64,000 nucleotides of DNA from Jatrophihabitans telluris (GTDB lineage: Bacteria > Actinomycetota > Actinomycetes > Mycobacteriales > Jatrophihabitantaceae): contig NZ_CP097332.1 in assembly GCF_023516435.1 (NCBI RefSeq), forward strand, positions 930,001-994,000. The letters are read 5' to 3'. Every line of letters begins with the position of its first letter. Within the stretch, counting starts at the first letter, position 1. The notes below the pieces were generated by a model. It made no database searches. It was not told the origin of the DNA and saw nothing but the letters and a program-made list of their open reading frames with translations. The position numbers and the translations under genes are program-made. Of this stretch, positions 27,067-35,940 are shown piece by piece.

Positions 27067-27498
27067 GTCGACATACTGCCCCTTACGGCTGCCTCAGAAT
27101 CTGACCGGCGGGTGGCCGGGCGCTCAGCCGGGCGGCCGGGCGGGCGCTTGGGCGGTCGGTGGTGGCCGGCCACAAGAAATCTCGACGATCTTGTCGTATC
27201 CGAGGAGTTCCGTTCGTGGAGGTGATGAGAGGGCAGCGCGGCGCTGCTCGACACGTCAGGAGGGGGTGCGTGTCTGGTCCGGATCGCGTGTGCGGTCTCC
27301 TGGCTGAGCACGCACCTCGTGGCGGCCTCGATCGCGATTCCGGGCATCGCTGCGTGGATTCGGTGGCAGTGAGAAATGGTGGGTCGGCCATTCGGTGCCC
27401 GCCACCCGTCCGGCAGGATCGTCGGTGCCTCGAATCGCCTTCCCGCTCCCATTCCCTCAGGCGGCAACCGGTCGCCACGTGATCGAAAGGTGCACGAC
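27067..27498. other. Intergenic region, no gene seen
   Basis: 430 bp separating the VOC gene from the DGPF remnant/ECF42 sigma gene. It contains a G/C-rich imperfect repeat of ggccgggcgg type around 27110-27150 and probably the promoter of the sigma operon. Frames on either strand have composition and codon bias unlike the neighbours. No hairpin with a T-run was seen. Confidence 0.5.
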
Positions 27499-27633
27499 AT
27501 GAAGCAGTACCTGTTCTCGGTCGTCGAGGACGAACTCACCCGGCAGCGCCCCGGCACGGAGCTGCAGCCGATCTTCGAAGCTGTCGACGCGTTCAACCAG
27601 AAACCCTTCCAAGACGAGCCTCCGGCCGCGTGA
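27499..27633 (+). CDS. Internally deleted DGPF/YCII-domain protein, coupled to sigma gene
   Basis: 44 residues from ATG 27499. The first 34 (MKQYLFSVVEDE, then QPIFEAVDAFNQ) match the N-terminus of DGPF/YCII proteins. The last 10 (KPFQDEPPAA) match their C-terminus. The central about 70-80 residues, including the DGPF motif itself, are absent, yet the frame is intact. Its TGA overlaps the GTG start of the ECF42 sigma gene (gTGa), so the remnant may survive as a translational-coupling leader. DGPF proteins are the usual genomic partner of ECF42 sigma factors. Confidence 0.75.
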   Translation: MKQYLFSVVEDELTRQRPGTELQPIFEAVDAFNQKPFQDEPPAA

Positions 27634-28835
27634 CCGACCTCGACGCCGTTTTCAAGCATGAGTACGGCAAGGTGGTCGCCTCGCTGGCGCGCCGCTTCGG
27701 CGATCTCGATATTGCCGAGGAAGCCGCCAGCGAGGCACTCGTGGCGGCCGCGGAACGCTGGGGCTCGGGTGCGCCGCCGAATCCCGGTGGGTGGCTCACC
27801 ACCACAGCGACCCGAAAGGCGATCGATCGCATCCGGCGCGAATCTCTACGGGACGCCAAGCATCTGGACGCCCTGATGATCGTCGATGACACTCCGGCCG
27901 ACCCGTCGGGACCGATCGAGGACGACCGACTCCGCCTGATCTTCACCTGCTGCCATCCCGCGTTGGCCGCCGATACCCGCGTTGCGCTCACCTTGCGCCT
28001 GCTCGGGGGGCTTACGGTCGCAGACATCGCCCGCGCGTTCTTCGTGCCGGAGACCACCATGGCGCAACGCATCACCCGGGCCAAGGCCAAGATCAAGCAG
28101 GCGCGGATTCCTTACCGGGTTCCGACCGACGATGATCTCGCTCCTCGGTTGCGCGCCGTTCTGGCGGTTGTCTACCTCATCTTCAACGAGGGATACCTCG
28201 CCGGCGCCGGCGATGAGCCGGTACGCAGCGACCTGACCGCCGAAGCGATCAGGCTTGGCCGGCTTCTGCATGCGCTGCTGCCCGACGAGGCCGAGGTGTC
28301 GGGACTGCTTGCCGTGATGCTGCTGTCCGAAGCTCGCCTGGCCTCGCGTTTCGCCGAGGACGGCGAACTGGTCCCGTTGCCGGAGCAGGACCGGGCCGGC
28401 TGGGATCGGGCGCTCATTGCCGAGGGTCATAGCCTGGTACGTGAGTGTCTGCGGGTGAATCGCCCCGGCCGGTATCAATTGTTGGCCGCGATCAACGCGG
28501 TGCACACCGATGCCCCTGACGCCGCCTCCACCGACTGGTCGCAGATTGCCGCGCTCTACGGTCAGCTCTACGCCCTGGAGCCGACCGCTCTTGTCGCCCT
28601 CAACCGAGCAGTCGCGATCGCCGAGATCGACGGGCCGGCCGTGGCGCTGGCGCTGATCGAGAACCTTCCTCTGGAGGGCTACCACGCCTGGTACGCCACT
28701 CAGGCCGATCTCCTGCGCCGGCTCGGGCGAAGCGCGCAGGCGCGGGCCGCCTACGACCTTGCCATCGCTGCGACAGCCAACCCGGGCGAACGCGCATATC
28801 TGCAGCGCCGGCGGGGCAGTACCGCGCACGGTTGA
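27630..28835 (+). CDS. ECF42-type RNA polymerase sigma factor with C-terminal TPR-like domain
   Basis: 401 residues from GTG 27630. Region 2 reads LDAVFKHEYGKVVASLARRFGD with ATRKAIDRIRRE. Region 4 reads LGGLTVADIARAFFVPETTMAQRITRAKAKIKQ. The long C-terminal extension (about 185-400; VYLIFNEGYLAG and AVAIAEIDGPAVAL) is the SnoaL-free, TPR-like DUF6596 region characteristic of ECF42 factors, which lack a classical anti-sigma factor. Family knowledge says the extension controls activity and that DGPF genes are the main targets. Here only a gutted DGPF gene is adjacent. Confidence 0.93.
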   Translation: MTDLDAVFKHEYGKVVASLARRFGDLDIAEEAASEALVAAAERWGSGAPPNPGGWLTTTATRKAIDRIRRESLRDAKHLDALMIVDDTPADPSGPIEDDRLRLIFTCCHPALAADTRVALTLRLLGGLTVADIARAFFVPETTMAQRITRAKAKIKQARIPYRVPTDDDLAPRLRAVLAVVYLIFNEGYLAGAGDEPVRSDLTAEAIRLGRLLHALLPDEAEVSGLLAVMLLSEARLASRFAEDGELVPLPEQDRAGWDRALIAEGHSLVRECLRVNRPGRYQLLAAINAVHTDAPDAASTDWSQIAALYGQLYALEPTALVALNRAVAIAEIDGPAVALALIENLPLEGYHAWYATQADLLRRLGRSAQARAAYDLAIAATANPGERAYLQRRRGSTAHG

Positions 28836-28971
28836 GTCGCCGGCCGTCATCGACGGACGACCGAACGCCCCGATGTCGGGTAACGGGCACGGTGGGTGCT
28901 TGTCGCCGCCTCACCTGAGCGACTGGCATCAGCAGCGGGCATCGCCCAGCCGGATGGGTCATGCTTGAGGG

Positions 28972-29889
28972 GTGAGCAGGGATATCGATCGGGGCGCGGG
29001 CGTGCGGGACATGGAGGCCAAGCCCCCACCGCCGCAGACGGCAGGAACCGCGCGGCCGCGCTGGGCGCTGAGGCACCCGCTCTGGCGTTACGGCGTCCAG
29101 GGGATGCCGGGACGTCTATGGCGGCGTAGCCAACAGCTCAATCTCGCCACCCACAGCCTCGCGCTGGCAGCTCAGCAGATCCTGTGCACCGCGCCGCTGT
29201 TGGTTGCGTTCGCAGCACTCGGGCACCGCAGCCAGCGCGGCGTCGGTCAAGTCCTGTCGCGCTACCTCGGGTTGTCCGCGGCTGCCTCCCGGGACGTCGA
29301 CGGCCTGTTTCTGAGCAACGCCACGCTCGACCGCGCCGACGCGGTGTCCGGACTGCTGGTCGCGCTGGTCTTCGCCACCAGTATTGCCGCGACCCAACAA
29401 CGTTGGTACGAACTCGTCTGGGACCTGCCGAGGGCGGGCCTGGTCGCCTCCATCGGTCGGCAGCTGGTGTGGGTCGCGGGGCTCTGCGGCTATTTGGTGA
29501 TCGTCCTCTACGCCGGTCGCGCCGGCCACGCGTTCGGGCACCGGGTCCACGCCAGCCGCCCGGCGGGGCCGGTGGCCCAGCTCGTCGTGTCGTTCCTGTT
29601 CTTCTGGGGGAGTCAGCACCTTTTGCTGGGCCGGCGGGTACCGGCCCGACGGTTGATTCCGGGCGCGGCGATCATGGCGGGTGGGGTTACCGTGCTCGTC
29701 GCGGTGTCGGGGCTGGTGATGTCCGGCGAGATCGTGACCGAGGCCTCGGACTACGGTCTGATCGGCGCGACCTTCGTCTTGTCGGTCTGGTTGGTCGTGC
29801 TCGCAGGCACGTTGTTCCTCGGTTCGTTGGCTGGGCGGGCGATCGAACTGCCGTGGCTGTCCGACTCGGTCGAGGGCTCATCGCGCTAG
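28972..29889 (+). CDS. YihY/BrkB-like membrane protein
   Basis: 305 residues from GTG 28972; ATG 29011 is an alternative. After a basic N-terminus there are about six membrane helices (ALAAQQILCTAPLLVAFAALG, then ALVFATSIAATQQRWYELVW, LVWVAGLCGYLVIVLYAGR and VAQLVVSFLFFWGSQHLLL). This arrangement is like the distant YhjD/YihY ('ribonuclease BN' misnamed) family. Function unknown, probably inner-membrane. A second, more canonical YihY gene is at 43270. Confidence 0.72.
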   Translation: MSRDIDRGAGVRDMEAKPPPPQTAGTARPRWALRHPLWRYGVQGMPGRLWRRSQQLNLATHSLALAAQQILCTAPLLVAFAALGHRSQRGVGQVLSRYLGLSAAASRDVDGLFLSNATLDRADAVSGLLVALVFATSIAATQQRWYELVWDLPRAGLVASIGRQLVWVAGLCGYLVIVLYAGRAGHAFGHRVHASRPAGPVAQLVVSFLFFWGSQHLLLGRRVPARRLIPGAAIMAGGVTVLVAVSGLVMSGEIVTEASDYGLIGATFVLSVWLVVLAGTLFLGSLAGRAIELPWLSDSVEGSSR

Positions 29890-30048
29890 CAGGGCGACTC
29901 CGTCTCCGGGCAGAGTGAGCCTCGAGGATGTCCACGGATGTTCGACGCAGATCGGGTTCGAAAAATTGTCGGCGGACGGGGAATTATTCGGAGGGGGACT
30001 CCGGTTGGGCCTAGAGAAGGCAGACCGCGAGCGAACCAAAGAGGCCAC

Positions 30049-31587
30049 ATGACGACGACCGTTTCCACGGCGAATCCCCGAGTTTCCGCCGGTGCTCAAC
30101 CCAAGGACCACCGCTGGACCATCCTGGTGGTGGTCTCGATCGCCCAGCTGATGGTCGTCCTGGACGCCACCGTCGTGAACATCGCGTTGCCCTCTGCCCA
30201 GGCCGATCTCGGTTTCGCTGACGGTCAGCGGCAGTGGATCGTCACTGCCTACGCACTGGCGTTCGGGAGTCTCCTGCTTCTCGGCGGGCGGGTCGGGGAC
30301 CTGTTCGGTCGCAAGCGCACGTTCCTGGCCGGCCTGCTGTTCTTCGCCCTCGCCTCGGCCGTTGGAGGTGCCGCCCCGAACTTCGGCGTTCTGGTGGCGT
30401 CGCGGGTGGCTCAGGGCATAGCCGGTGCGATGTTGGCGCCCGCTGCCCTTTCAACGCTGGTTACGACATTCTCCAATCCTCGCGACCGCGGGCGGGCCTT
30501 CGGAGTGTTCGGTTCGGTTGCCGTCGGTGGCGGTGCCGTCGGGCTGATCCTCGGCGGCGTGCTCACGCAGTACCTGTCGTGGCGCTGGGCGATGTACGTC
30601 AACGTCATCTTTGCGGCCGCAGCAGCGGTCGGCGCCCTGGTCTACATGACCCACTCGCGCCCGACGGTCCGTCCTCGCATCGACATCGCGGGCACGGTGC
30701 TCGCCTCGGCCGGGCTGTTCCTCCTCGTCTTCGGCTTCTCCCACGCCGAGACCGCAGGCTGGCTTGCTGTGACGACGCTCGCGTCCATCGCACTCGGCGT
30801 GGCCCTGCTCGTCGCCTTCGTGGCCGTCGAGCGTCGCGTGGCGTACCCACTGCTTCCGTTGCGAGTCGTGTCGGATCGGACTCGCGCAGTCGCATTCGCC
30901 GCCGTGATGACGGCCGGTGTTGCGATGTTCGGAGTATTCCTGTTCCTGACCTACTACCTGCAGACCGTCAAGGGATTCAGTCCCGTGATGTCGGGGCTGG
31001 CCTTCCTGCCCATGATCACCTGCGTCATGATCAGCTCCAACACGTCCAACATCGTGACCCTTCCGAGGTTCGGACCTCGCGTGGTCATCACCGTGGGCAT
31101 GGCGCTGGGCTTTCTGGGCATGGCCTATCTGAGCCGAGTGACCGTTGGTTCCAGCTACGTCACCGGGGTGCTGCCCGCGCTGATCGTGATGGGCTTCGCG
31201 ATGGGCATGGTGATGGCACCGGCAATGAACACCGCGACCGCAGGCGTACTGCCCCAGGACTCTGGAGTGGCGGCCGCGTTGGTGAGCACGATGCAGCAGG
31301 TCGGCGGTTCGATCGGGACGGCCGTTCTGAGCACCCTCGCCGCGAGCGCGACCAGCAGCTACGTGACGTCACACCACCTGAGCGGGCCCAACCACCTCGC
31401 CGCAACGCACGGCTACTCGGTCGTGTTCACGATCAGCTCAGCGCTGTTCCTGCTCGGCGCGGTGTCAGCCGCCGCGCTGTTCCCGTCGAAGGCCGGCCTC
31501 GCCGCGATCCGTGCGGCGGCGGCTCCGACGCCGACCCCCGAGCGGGCCGGTGACGAGCTGGTCCCCGAGCTGGTGGCCGCCGACTAG
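30049..31587 (+). CDS. MFS transporter, DHA2 (14-TM, EmrB/QacA) family
   Basis: 512 residues from ATG 30049 with AAAGAGG upstream. Signature motifs are AQLMVVLDATVVNIALPSAQ in TM1 and GGRVGDLFGRKRTFLAG as motif A. Motif C-like RVAQGIAGAMLAPAALSTL and WRWAMYVNVIFA follow. Fourteen helices can be counted. These transporters export drugs or metabolites by proton antiport. No TetR or other regulator is adjacent, so its control is not apparent. Confidence 0.93.
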   Translation: MTTTVSTANPRVSAGAQPKDHRWTILVVVSIAQLMVVLDATVVNIALPSAQADLGFADGQRQWIVTAYALAFGSLLLLGGRVGDLFGRKRTFLAGLLFFALASAVGGAAPNFGVLVASRVAQGIAGAMLAPAALSTLVTTFSNPRDRGRAFGVFGSVAVGGGAVGLILGGVLTQYLSWRWAMYVNVIFAAAAAVGALVYMTHSRPTVRPRIDIAGTVLASAGLFLLVFGFSHAETAGWLAVTTLASIALGVALLVAFVAVERRVAYPLLPLRVVSDRTRAVAFAAVMTAGVAMFGVFLFLTYYLQTVKGFSPVMSGLAFLPMITCVMISSNTSNIVTLPRFGPRVVITVGMALGFLGMAYLSRVTVGSSYVTGVLPALIVMGFAMGMVMAPAMNTATAGVLPQDSGVAAALVSTMQQVGGSIGTAVLSTLAASATSSYVTSHHLSGPNHLAATHGYSVVFTISSALFLLGAVSAAALFPSKAGLAAIRAAAAPTPTPERAGDELVPELVAAD

Positions 31588-31632
31588 CGGCCGAAACCCG
31601 GCCTGTCAGTGGGCCGGCCTACAATCGCACGT

Positions 31633-33726
31633 ATGTTCGATCTGATGGAAGGTCTCGACCCGGCACAGGCGGCGGCCGTCGAGCACGGCGACGGCCCGCT
31701 CGTCATCGTCGCCGGTGCGGGCACCGGCAAGACCACGACGCTGACTGCGCGGGTGGCTCATCAGCTCCGGCGTGGCTGCAGGCCCGAGGAACTCCTCCTG
31801 CTGACCTTCACCCGCCGGGCCGCCGCTGACATGACCTCTCGGGCGGCGGCCCTGTGCAGCGATCCGACCGCCGCGCGACGGATCTGGAGCGGCACCTTCC
31901 ACGCGGTGGCTCACCGCCTCGTGTCCGAGCACGCTCGGGCGCTCGGTCTGCATCAGATCGTGCTGCTCGATCCCGCTGATGTCGTCGACCTGCTGGAAAC
32001 CATGCGGGACGAATTTCAACTGACCGGGACCCACACTCGCCTTCCCTCGGCCCAGAGTCTGGCCGACATCTGTTCGCGAGCGATCAACACCGGTCTGGCC
32101 GCCCGCACCGTGATCGAGCGGGACTTCCCGCAGTACGACCACGTCACCGCGGAGATCCTGGCCCTGCTCGGCGACTTCATGACCACCAAGCGGCGCCAGG
32201 GGCTGCTCGACTTCGACGACCTCCTATTGGCGATGCGTGCTCTGCTGAGCGACGAGGCCACCGGCACCCGGATACGCGCCCGGTGGCGTCAGGTCCTTGT
32301 GGACGAATACCAAGACTTGAACCAGATTCAGGTCGACATCGTGGCGCTGCTCAGTCCCGCCGGCCGCGGGCTCACGGTCGTCGGCGACGACGCCCAGGCC
32401 GTCTACGGCTTTCGGGGCGCCCACAGCGCCCATCTGATCGATGCGACCCGTCGGTTTCCCGGCACGACGGTCGTCAGGCTGCAGACCAACTTTCGCTCTG
32501 TGCAGCCGATTCTCGATCTCGCGAACATCGTGCGCCCCGCGGGAGAGCTGGCCCAGGCGCTCACGCTCACGGCGGCCCGCGACAGCTCCGGCGCCGGCCG
32601 CGCGGCCCTCCGAATGTGCTACGACGCGGCCGACCAGGCGCGCGCGGTGGCCGAGTCGGTCCTGCAGGCCCGAGAAGAAGGCGCTGCTCTTCATGATCAG
32701 GCCGTGCTGATGCGAGCATCGGACCACAGCAGGGAACTGGAGATCGAACTCAGGATCCGGCGCATCCCTTACGTCAAGTACGGCGGTCTGCGCTACACGG
32801 ACACCGCGCACGTCAAGGACCTGATCGCCGCGCTGCGTATCACCGCCAACCCGCAGAGCGAGCTGTCCCTCTACCGGCTGCTCAAACTGCATCGCCATGT
32901 CGGCAAAGCGCACGCCCGTAATCTCAGCCGCATGCTGTCGGCGTCGCCGGCGGGAACGGTCCTCGGCCCGGGCTCGGATCCAGATCTGGATCTGGATCTG
33001 CGCGATCCCGCCCACCGCGCAGAAGCGGTAGCCGCCGCGCCGGCCAAGGCGCGCCTGGCCGTCGCTGCCACCCTCGACGGGCTGGCCGCCGCAATCGCGA
33101 ACACGGAGGCGGCGCAGCGAATCACCGGCTGCCTCGACGTCCTGCGGCCGCTGGTCAAGGTGGCGTACCTGGACGCTGCCCTCCGCCAGGACGATCTCGA
33201 CCGGCTCGCTCTCGCCGCAGCGGCCAGCAGCGACCTGGAACGCTTCCTGGCGGAGCTGATCCTGGACCCGGCTGGCGTGAGCACCGACTTTGCCCAACCA
33301 CCGCATATCGACGACGACTACCTCGTGCTGAGCACGGTTCACTCGGCCAAAGGGCTGGAATGGGAGCACGTGCACCTCATCCATGTCACCGACGGGGCCT
33401 TTCCCTCCGACATGGCGCTGTCCAGCCCGAACGGCTTGGCGGAGGAGGCCAGGTTGTTCTACGTGGCCGTCACCCGCGCTCGTGACCGGCTCAGTCTCTA
33501 CCACCCCCAGCGACTACACCGTGACGTGTTCAAGGACCGCCACGTATTCACCCAACGCAGCAGGTTCCTGACCGACGAGGCGGTGGCCGAACTCGACGTG
33601 AGCCACCACGACACCGCAACGGCCGATACCGGTCAGTCCGGCAACGATCCGGCCGATCCAGCCCGGCGAAGCGCCGACGTCGCGGCCAGGGTCGTCATCC
33701 CGACCATGGACGATCTGTTCGCCTGA
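31633..33726 (+). CDS. UvrD/Rep-like superfamily I DNA helicase
   Basis: 697 residues from ATG 31633. Motif I is VAGAGTGKTTTL, II is VLVDEYQDLNQIQ, III is VVGDDAQAVYGFRGA, IV is LQTNFRSVQPIL, V is STVHSAKGLEWEHVHL and VI is FYVAVTRARDRL. It translocates 3'-5' on single-stranded DNA in repair or replication restart. It lacks the extra nuclease domain of AdnA/AdnB and the C-terminus of UvrD1. A low-complexity DPDLDLDLRD segment sits in subdomain 2B at about residue 448. It is a third or accessory actinobacterial UvrD-like helicase, often named 'ATP-dependent helicase'. Confidence 0.92.
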   Translation: MFDLMEGLDPAQAAAVEHGDGPLVIVAGAGTGKTTTLTARVAHQLRRGCRPEELLLLTFTRRAAADMTSRAAALCSDPTAARRIWSGTFHAVAHRLVSEHARALGLHQIVLLDPADVVDLLETMRDEFQLTGTHTRLPSAQSLADICSRAINTGLAARTVIERDFPQYDHVTAEILALLGDFMTTKRRQGLLDFDDLLLAMRALLSDEATGTRIRARWRQVLVDEYQDLNQIQVDIVALLSPAGRGLTVVGDDAQAVYGFRGAHSAHLIDATRRFPGTTVVRLQTNFRSVQPILDLANIVRPAGELAQALTLTAARDSSGAGRAALRMCYDAADQARAVAESVLQAREEGAALHDQAVLMRASDHSRELEIELRIRRIPYVKYGGLRYTDTAHVKDLIAALRITANPQSELSLYRLLKLHRHVGKAHARNLSRMLSASPAGTVLGPGSDPDLDLDLRDPAHRAEAVAAAPAKARLAVAATLDGLAAAIANTEAAQRITGCLDVLRPLVKVAYLDAALRQDDLDRLALAAAASSDLERFLAELILDPAGVSTDFAQPPHIDDDYLVLSTVHSAKGLEWEHVHLIHVTDGAFPSDMALSSPNGLAEEARLFYVAVTRARDRLSLYHPQRLHRDVFKDRHVFTQRSRFLTDEAVAELDVSHHDTATADTGQSGNDPADPARRSADVAARVVIPTMDDLFA

Positions 33727-33849
33727 AAATTCAGACCGAAGCCTTGAACCGTGCCCGCTCGACCGACGTAATGATGGCTAGCGGCTCATACGTGGGGCGC
33801 CTGCGGTGGTCGCAGAGCACGTCGCCCCGGCAGAGGGATGGTGGTTGTG

Positions 33850-34311
33850 ATGAGTCCCCGAAAAGCACTGACGATCCAGGCGTGTCTGACGGCAGTCGTC
33901 GTCGTCGGCTTGGCGATCGACGCGTTCGTGCACTACGACCTGGCGTCGGCCTTCAAGAACAACAAGACCAGCGTCCTGAGCGAGGCGGACCTGTTCCGGG
34001 CGGAAGCGACCGTGGCCATCGTCGCGGCCGCGGCTCTGCTCGCGCGTCCTCGGCGCTACACGGCGGCCTTCGCGTTCCTGGTCGCCGCCGCGGGCACGGC
34101 CGCGGTCCTGGTCTACCGCTACGTCGACATCGGAGCCTTCGGGCCGATCCCGAAGATGTACGACCCTTACTGGGCTCCGACCGGCAAGACCCTGAGCGCA
34201 GTCGGTGAGGCCCTTGCCGCCCTTGCTGCCTTGGCGTTGCTGCTCATGTTCGGCCACCGGTCGCGCACCGTTTCCGTACCCGAGCGCACCGTCGAGCACA
34301 CCCGCGGCTGA
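33850..34311 (+). CDS. Small four-TM membrane protein
   Basis: 153 residues from ATG 33850; ATG 33838 is in frame but sits directly on the ribosome binding site. Helices are visible at ACLTAVVVVGLAIDAFVHY, VAIVAAAALLA, AAFAFLVAAAGTAAVLVYRY and GEALAALAALALLLMFG. The extracytoplasmic loop (about 30 residues) begins FGPIPKMYDPYW. Similar short proteins are common in actinobacteria and have no assigned function. Its stop codon is copied in the following repeat. Confidence 0.78.
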   Translation: MSPRKALTIQACLTAVVVVGLAIDAFVHYDLASAFKNNKTSVLSEADLFRAEATVAIVAAAALLARPRRYTAAFAFLVAAAGTAAVLVYRYVDIGAFGPIPKMYDPYWAPTGKTLSAVGEALAALAALALLLMFGHRSRTVSVPERTVEHTRG

Positions 34312-34357
34312 GTACACCGTCGAGCACACCGTCGAGCCACCCGCAGCTGAGTGCACC
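34288..34357. repeat. Imperfect tandem repeat spanning a stop codon
   Basis: The gene end accgtcgagcacacccgcggctgagt is repeated as a half copy (34316-34327) and a nearly full copy (34328-34353). The copies include a second TGA. The real stop is at 34309-34311. This is one of several 3'-end duplications in the window. Confidence 0.8.
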
Positions 34358-34499
34358 TCGGCCAGGCCCGCACCTGCAGCACGCCGCCGGTGAGCCGCCC
34401 TGCGGCCTGGAACCGGCTGCACCGTTGTCGATCCCGGCATTTCCCGTTCGTCGTAGGACTGAGCAGCGCACCGGCGCGGCCTACCAACGGGAGCTGAGA

Positions 34500-35123
34500 A
34501 TGACCGAAAGCATCTGGTCGACGATCCATGCCGAGCGCCGCTCGCTGGCCGAGGACGTGGCCGATCTCGACACGACGGCGTGGCAGACCCGATCTCTGTG
34601 CGCCGACTGGACCGTGCACGACGTGCTCGCGCACTTGCTCTCCCTGGCGAAGATGACGCCGCCGAGGTTTGCCGTCCGTATGGCCCAAGCGCGTTTCCGG
34701 TTCAACACGTTCACGGCCAACCAGGTCGAGCTCGAACGCGTCGGGGGTCCGGCTGGAACCCTGACTGCCTTCCGGGAGGCGACCCCGCGCACGAATGCCC
34801 CGCCCGGGCCCAAGGAGACCTGGCTGGGTGAGGCGTTCGTGCACGGCGAGGACATTCGCCGACCGCTGGGGATCGCGCACGACTATCCATTGCCGATGGT
34901 GGCGCGCACAATCGCCTTCTACGCCGGCAGCAACGCCATCATCGGTGGCCGTGACCGGGTCGCCGACCTCACGCTGCAAGCCACCGACACCGACTGCACC
35001 GTCGGGACGGGTCCCCTGGTGCAGGGCCCGGCGATGTCACTGCTGCTGGCCGCCTCGGGCCGTCCCTGCACCCTCGACGACCTCAACGGCCCAGGTGTGG
35101 ACATGCTGCGCGCGCGATTCTGA
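34500..35123 (+). CDS. Maleylpyruvate isomerase family mycothiol-dependent enzyme
   Basis: 207 residues from ATG 34500, with GGGAGCTGAGA upstream. The N-terminal DinB-like four-helix bundle starts IWSTIHAERRSLAEDVADLD and contains the motif LCADWTVHDVLAHLLSL. AFVHGEDIRRPLG carries a further conserved His. Family members use mycothiol as cofactor or thiol donor in isomerisation, conjugation or detoxification. The three metal ligands (two His, one Glu/Asp) appear present. A specific substrate cannot be inferred and no aromatic-degradation genes are nearby. Confidence 0.88.
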   Translation: MTESIWSTIHAERRSLAEDVADLDTTAWQTRSLCADWTVHDVLAHLLSLAKMTPPRFAVRMAQARFRFNTFTANQVELERVGGPAGTLTAFREATPRTNAPPGPKETWLGEAFVHGEDIRRPLGIAHDYPLPMVARTIAFYAGSNAIIGGRDRVADLTLQATDTDCTVGTGPLVQGPAMSLLLAASGRPCTLDDLNGPGVDMLRARF

Positions 35124-35242
35124 AACCGTCCCCAGCAAAGCTGCGGATGGCATCCCTGGCGCGACCGCCCGATGACTCGGTCCGTTGACACCGGTCGCGA
35201 TCGCTGATAAGCCGTTCACAGCGTCTAGGAATGGGAATCGCC

Positions 35243-35479
35243 ATGCGCGATAAGGTCTTTTTCTGGATTGAAACCGTTTCGTCGGTTCTGTTCGCTTTGC
35301 TGTTCGCGCTGACCCTCGTGTCTCGCGAATGGATAGAGGCGCTCTTCGGAGTCGATCCCGACCACGGCAGCGGCTCCCTGGAATGGGCCATCGTCGCGGC
35401 GCTGGGCATGGCTGCTCTCGCCAGCGGAAGGCTCGCCTGGAGCCGATGGCGTCGGCTTTCCTCCCGTCCCGCACACTGA
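35243..35479 (+). CDS. Small two-TM membrane protein
   Basis: 78 residues from ATG 35243; ATG 35231 is an in-frame alternative four codons earlier. Two hydrophobic helices (WIETVSSVLFALLFALTLV and WAIVAALGMAALASGRLAW) flank a loop with GVDPDHGSGSLEW. The arrangement resembles a small actinobacterial hypothetical family whose role is unknown. It ends 87 bp before the 123-residue protein of the next pair. Confidence 0.7.
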   Translation: MRDKVFFWIETVSSVLFALLFALTLVSREWIEALFGVDPDHGSGSLEWAIVAALGMAALASGRLAWSRWRRLSSRPAH

Positions 35480-35565
35480 GTTTCGCCGCGTCCGGGACCG
35501 CGGGCCCGCTCGCGCCACAGTTGCACCTACACGCACAACCTCCCAACCGGTAAGAGGTGGGGCAG

Positions 35566-35937
35566 ATGGCCTCCAAAGCCAGCCAGTGGCCGAGCATTCA
35601 CGAACAACTGGAGGCGGCAAGGGCCCCGGCCGGCTCGGCCTACGAGCAGCTGATCCGCAATCACCAGGACTTCTCGATCCTGCCGGCGAACGAATACGAC
35701 CCGATGGACCTGCCGCCGTGGCTGAAAGTGTGGTGGCGAACGGAGCATCCGGAGATCGACGAGTCCAACGGTCCGGTGGCCTACCCGCTGATCCTCGAAC
35801 GGATCTGGGAGTACATGCGACGCAACCCCGACGATCCCATCGGGGCAGCCAAGTCGGCGCAGGGCCCGGACGCAGGTGGGCCCGATGGCCGGGACGACGA
35901 TCCTGCGCACCGGCCACCCGCCGACCCGGAGGGCTGA
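35566..35937 (+). CDS. Hypothetical protein preceding the giant Asp-box gene
   Basis: 123 residues from ATG 35566, preceded by AGAGGTGGGG. It is soluble, with motifs PSIHEQLEAARAPAGSAYEQLI and DLPPWLKVWWRTEHPE. A disordered Asp/Pro-rich tail follows. It has no signal peptide. Only 3 bp separate its stop from the ATG of the 1239-residue gene, so translational coupling and joint function are likely. No family recognised. Confidence 0.72.
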   Translation: MASKASQWPSIHEQLEAARAPAGSAYEQLIRNHQDFSILPANEYDPMDLPPWLKVWWRTEHPEIDESNGPVAYPLILERIWEYMRRNPDDPIGAAKSAQGPDAGGPDGRDDDPAHRPPADPEG

Positions 35938-35940
35938 CCG

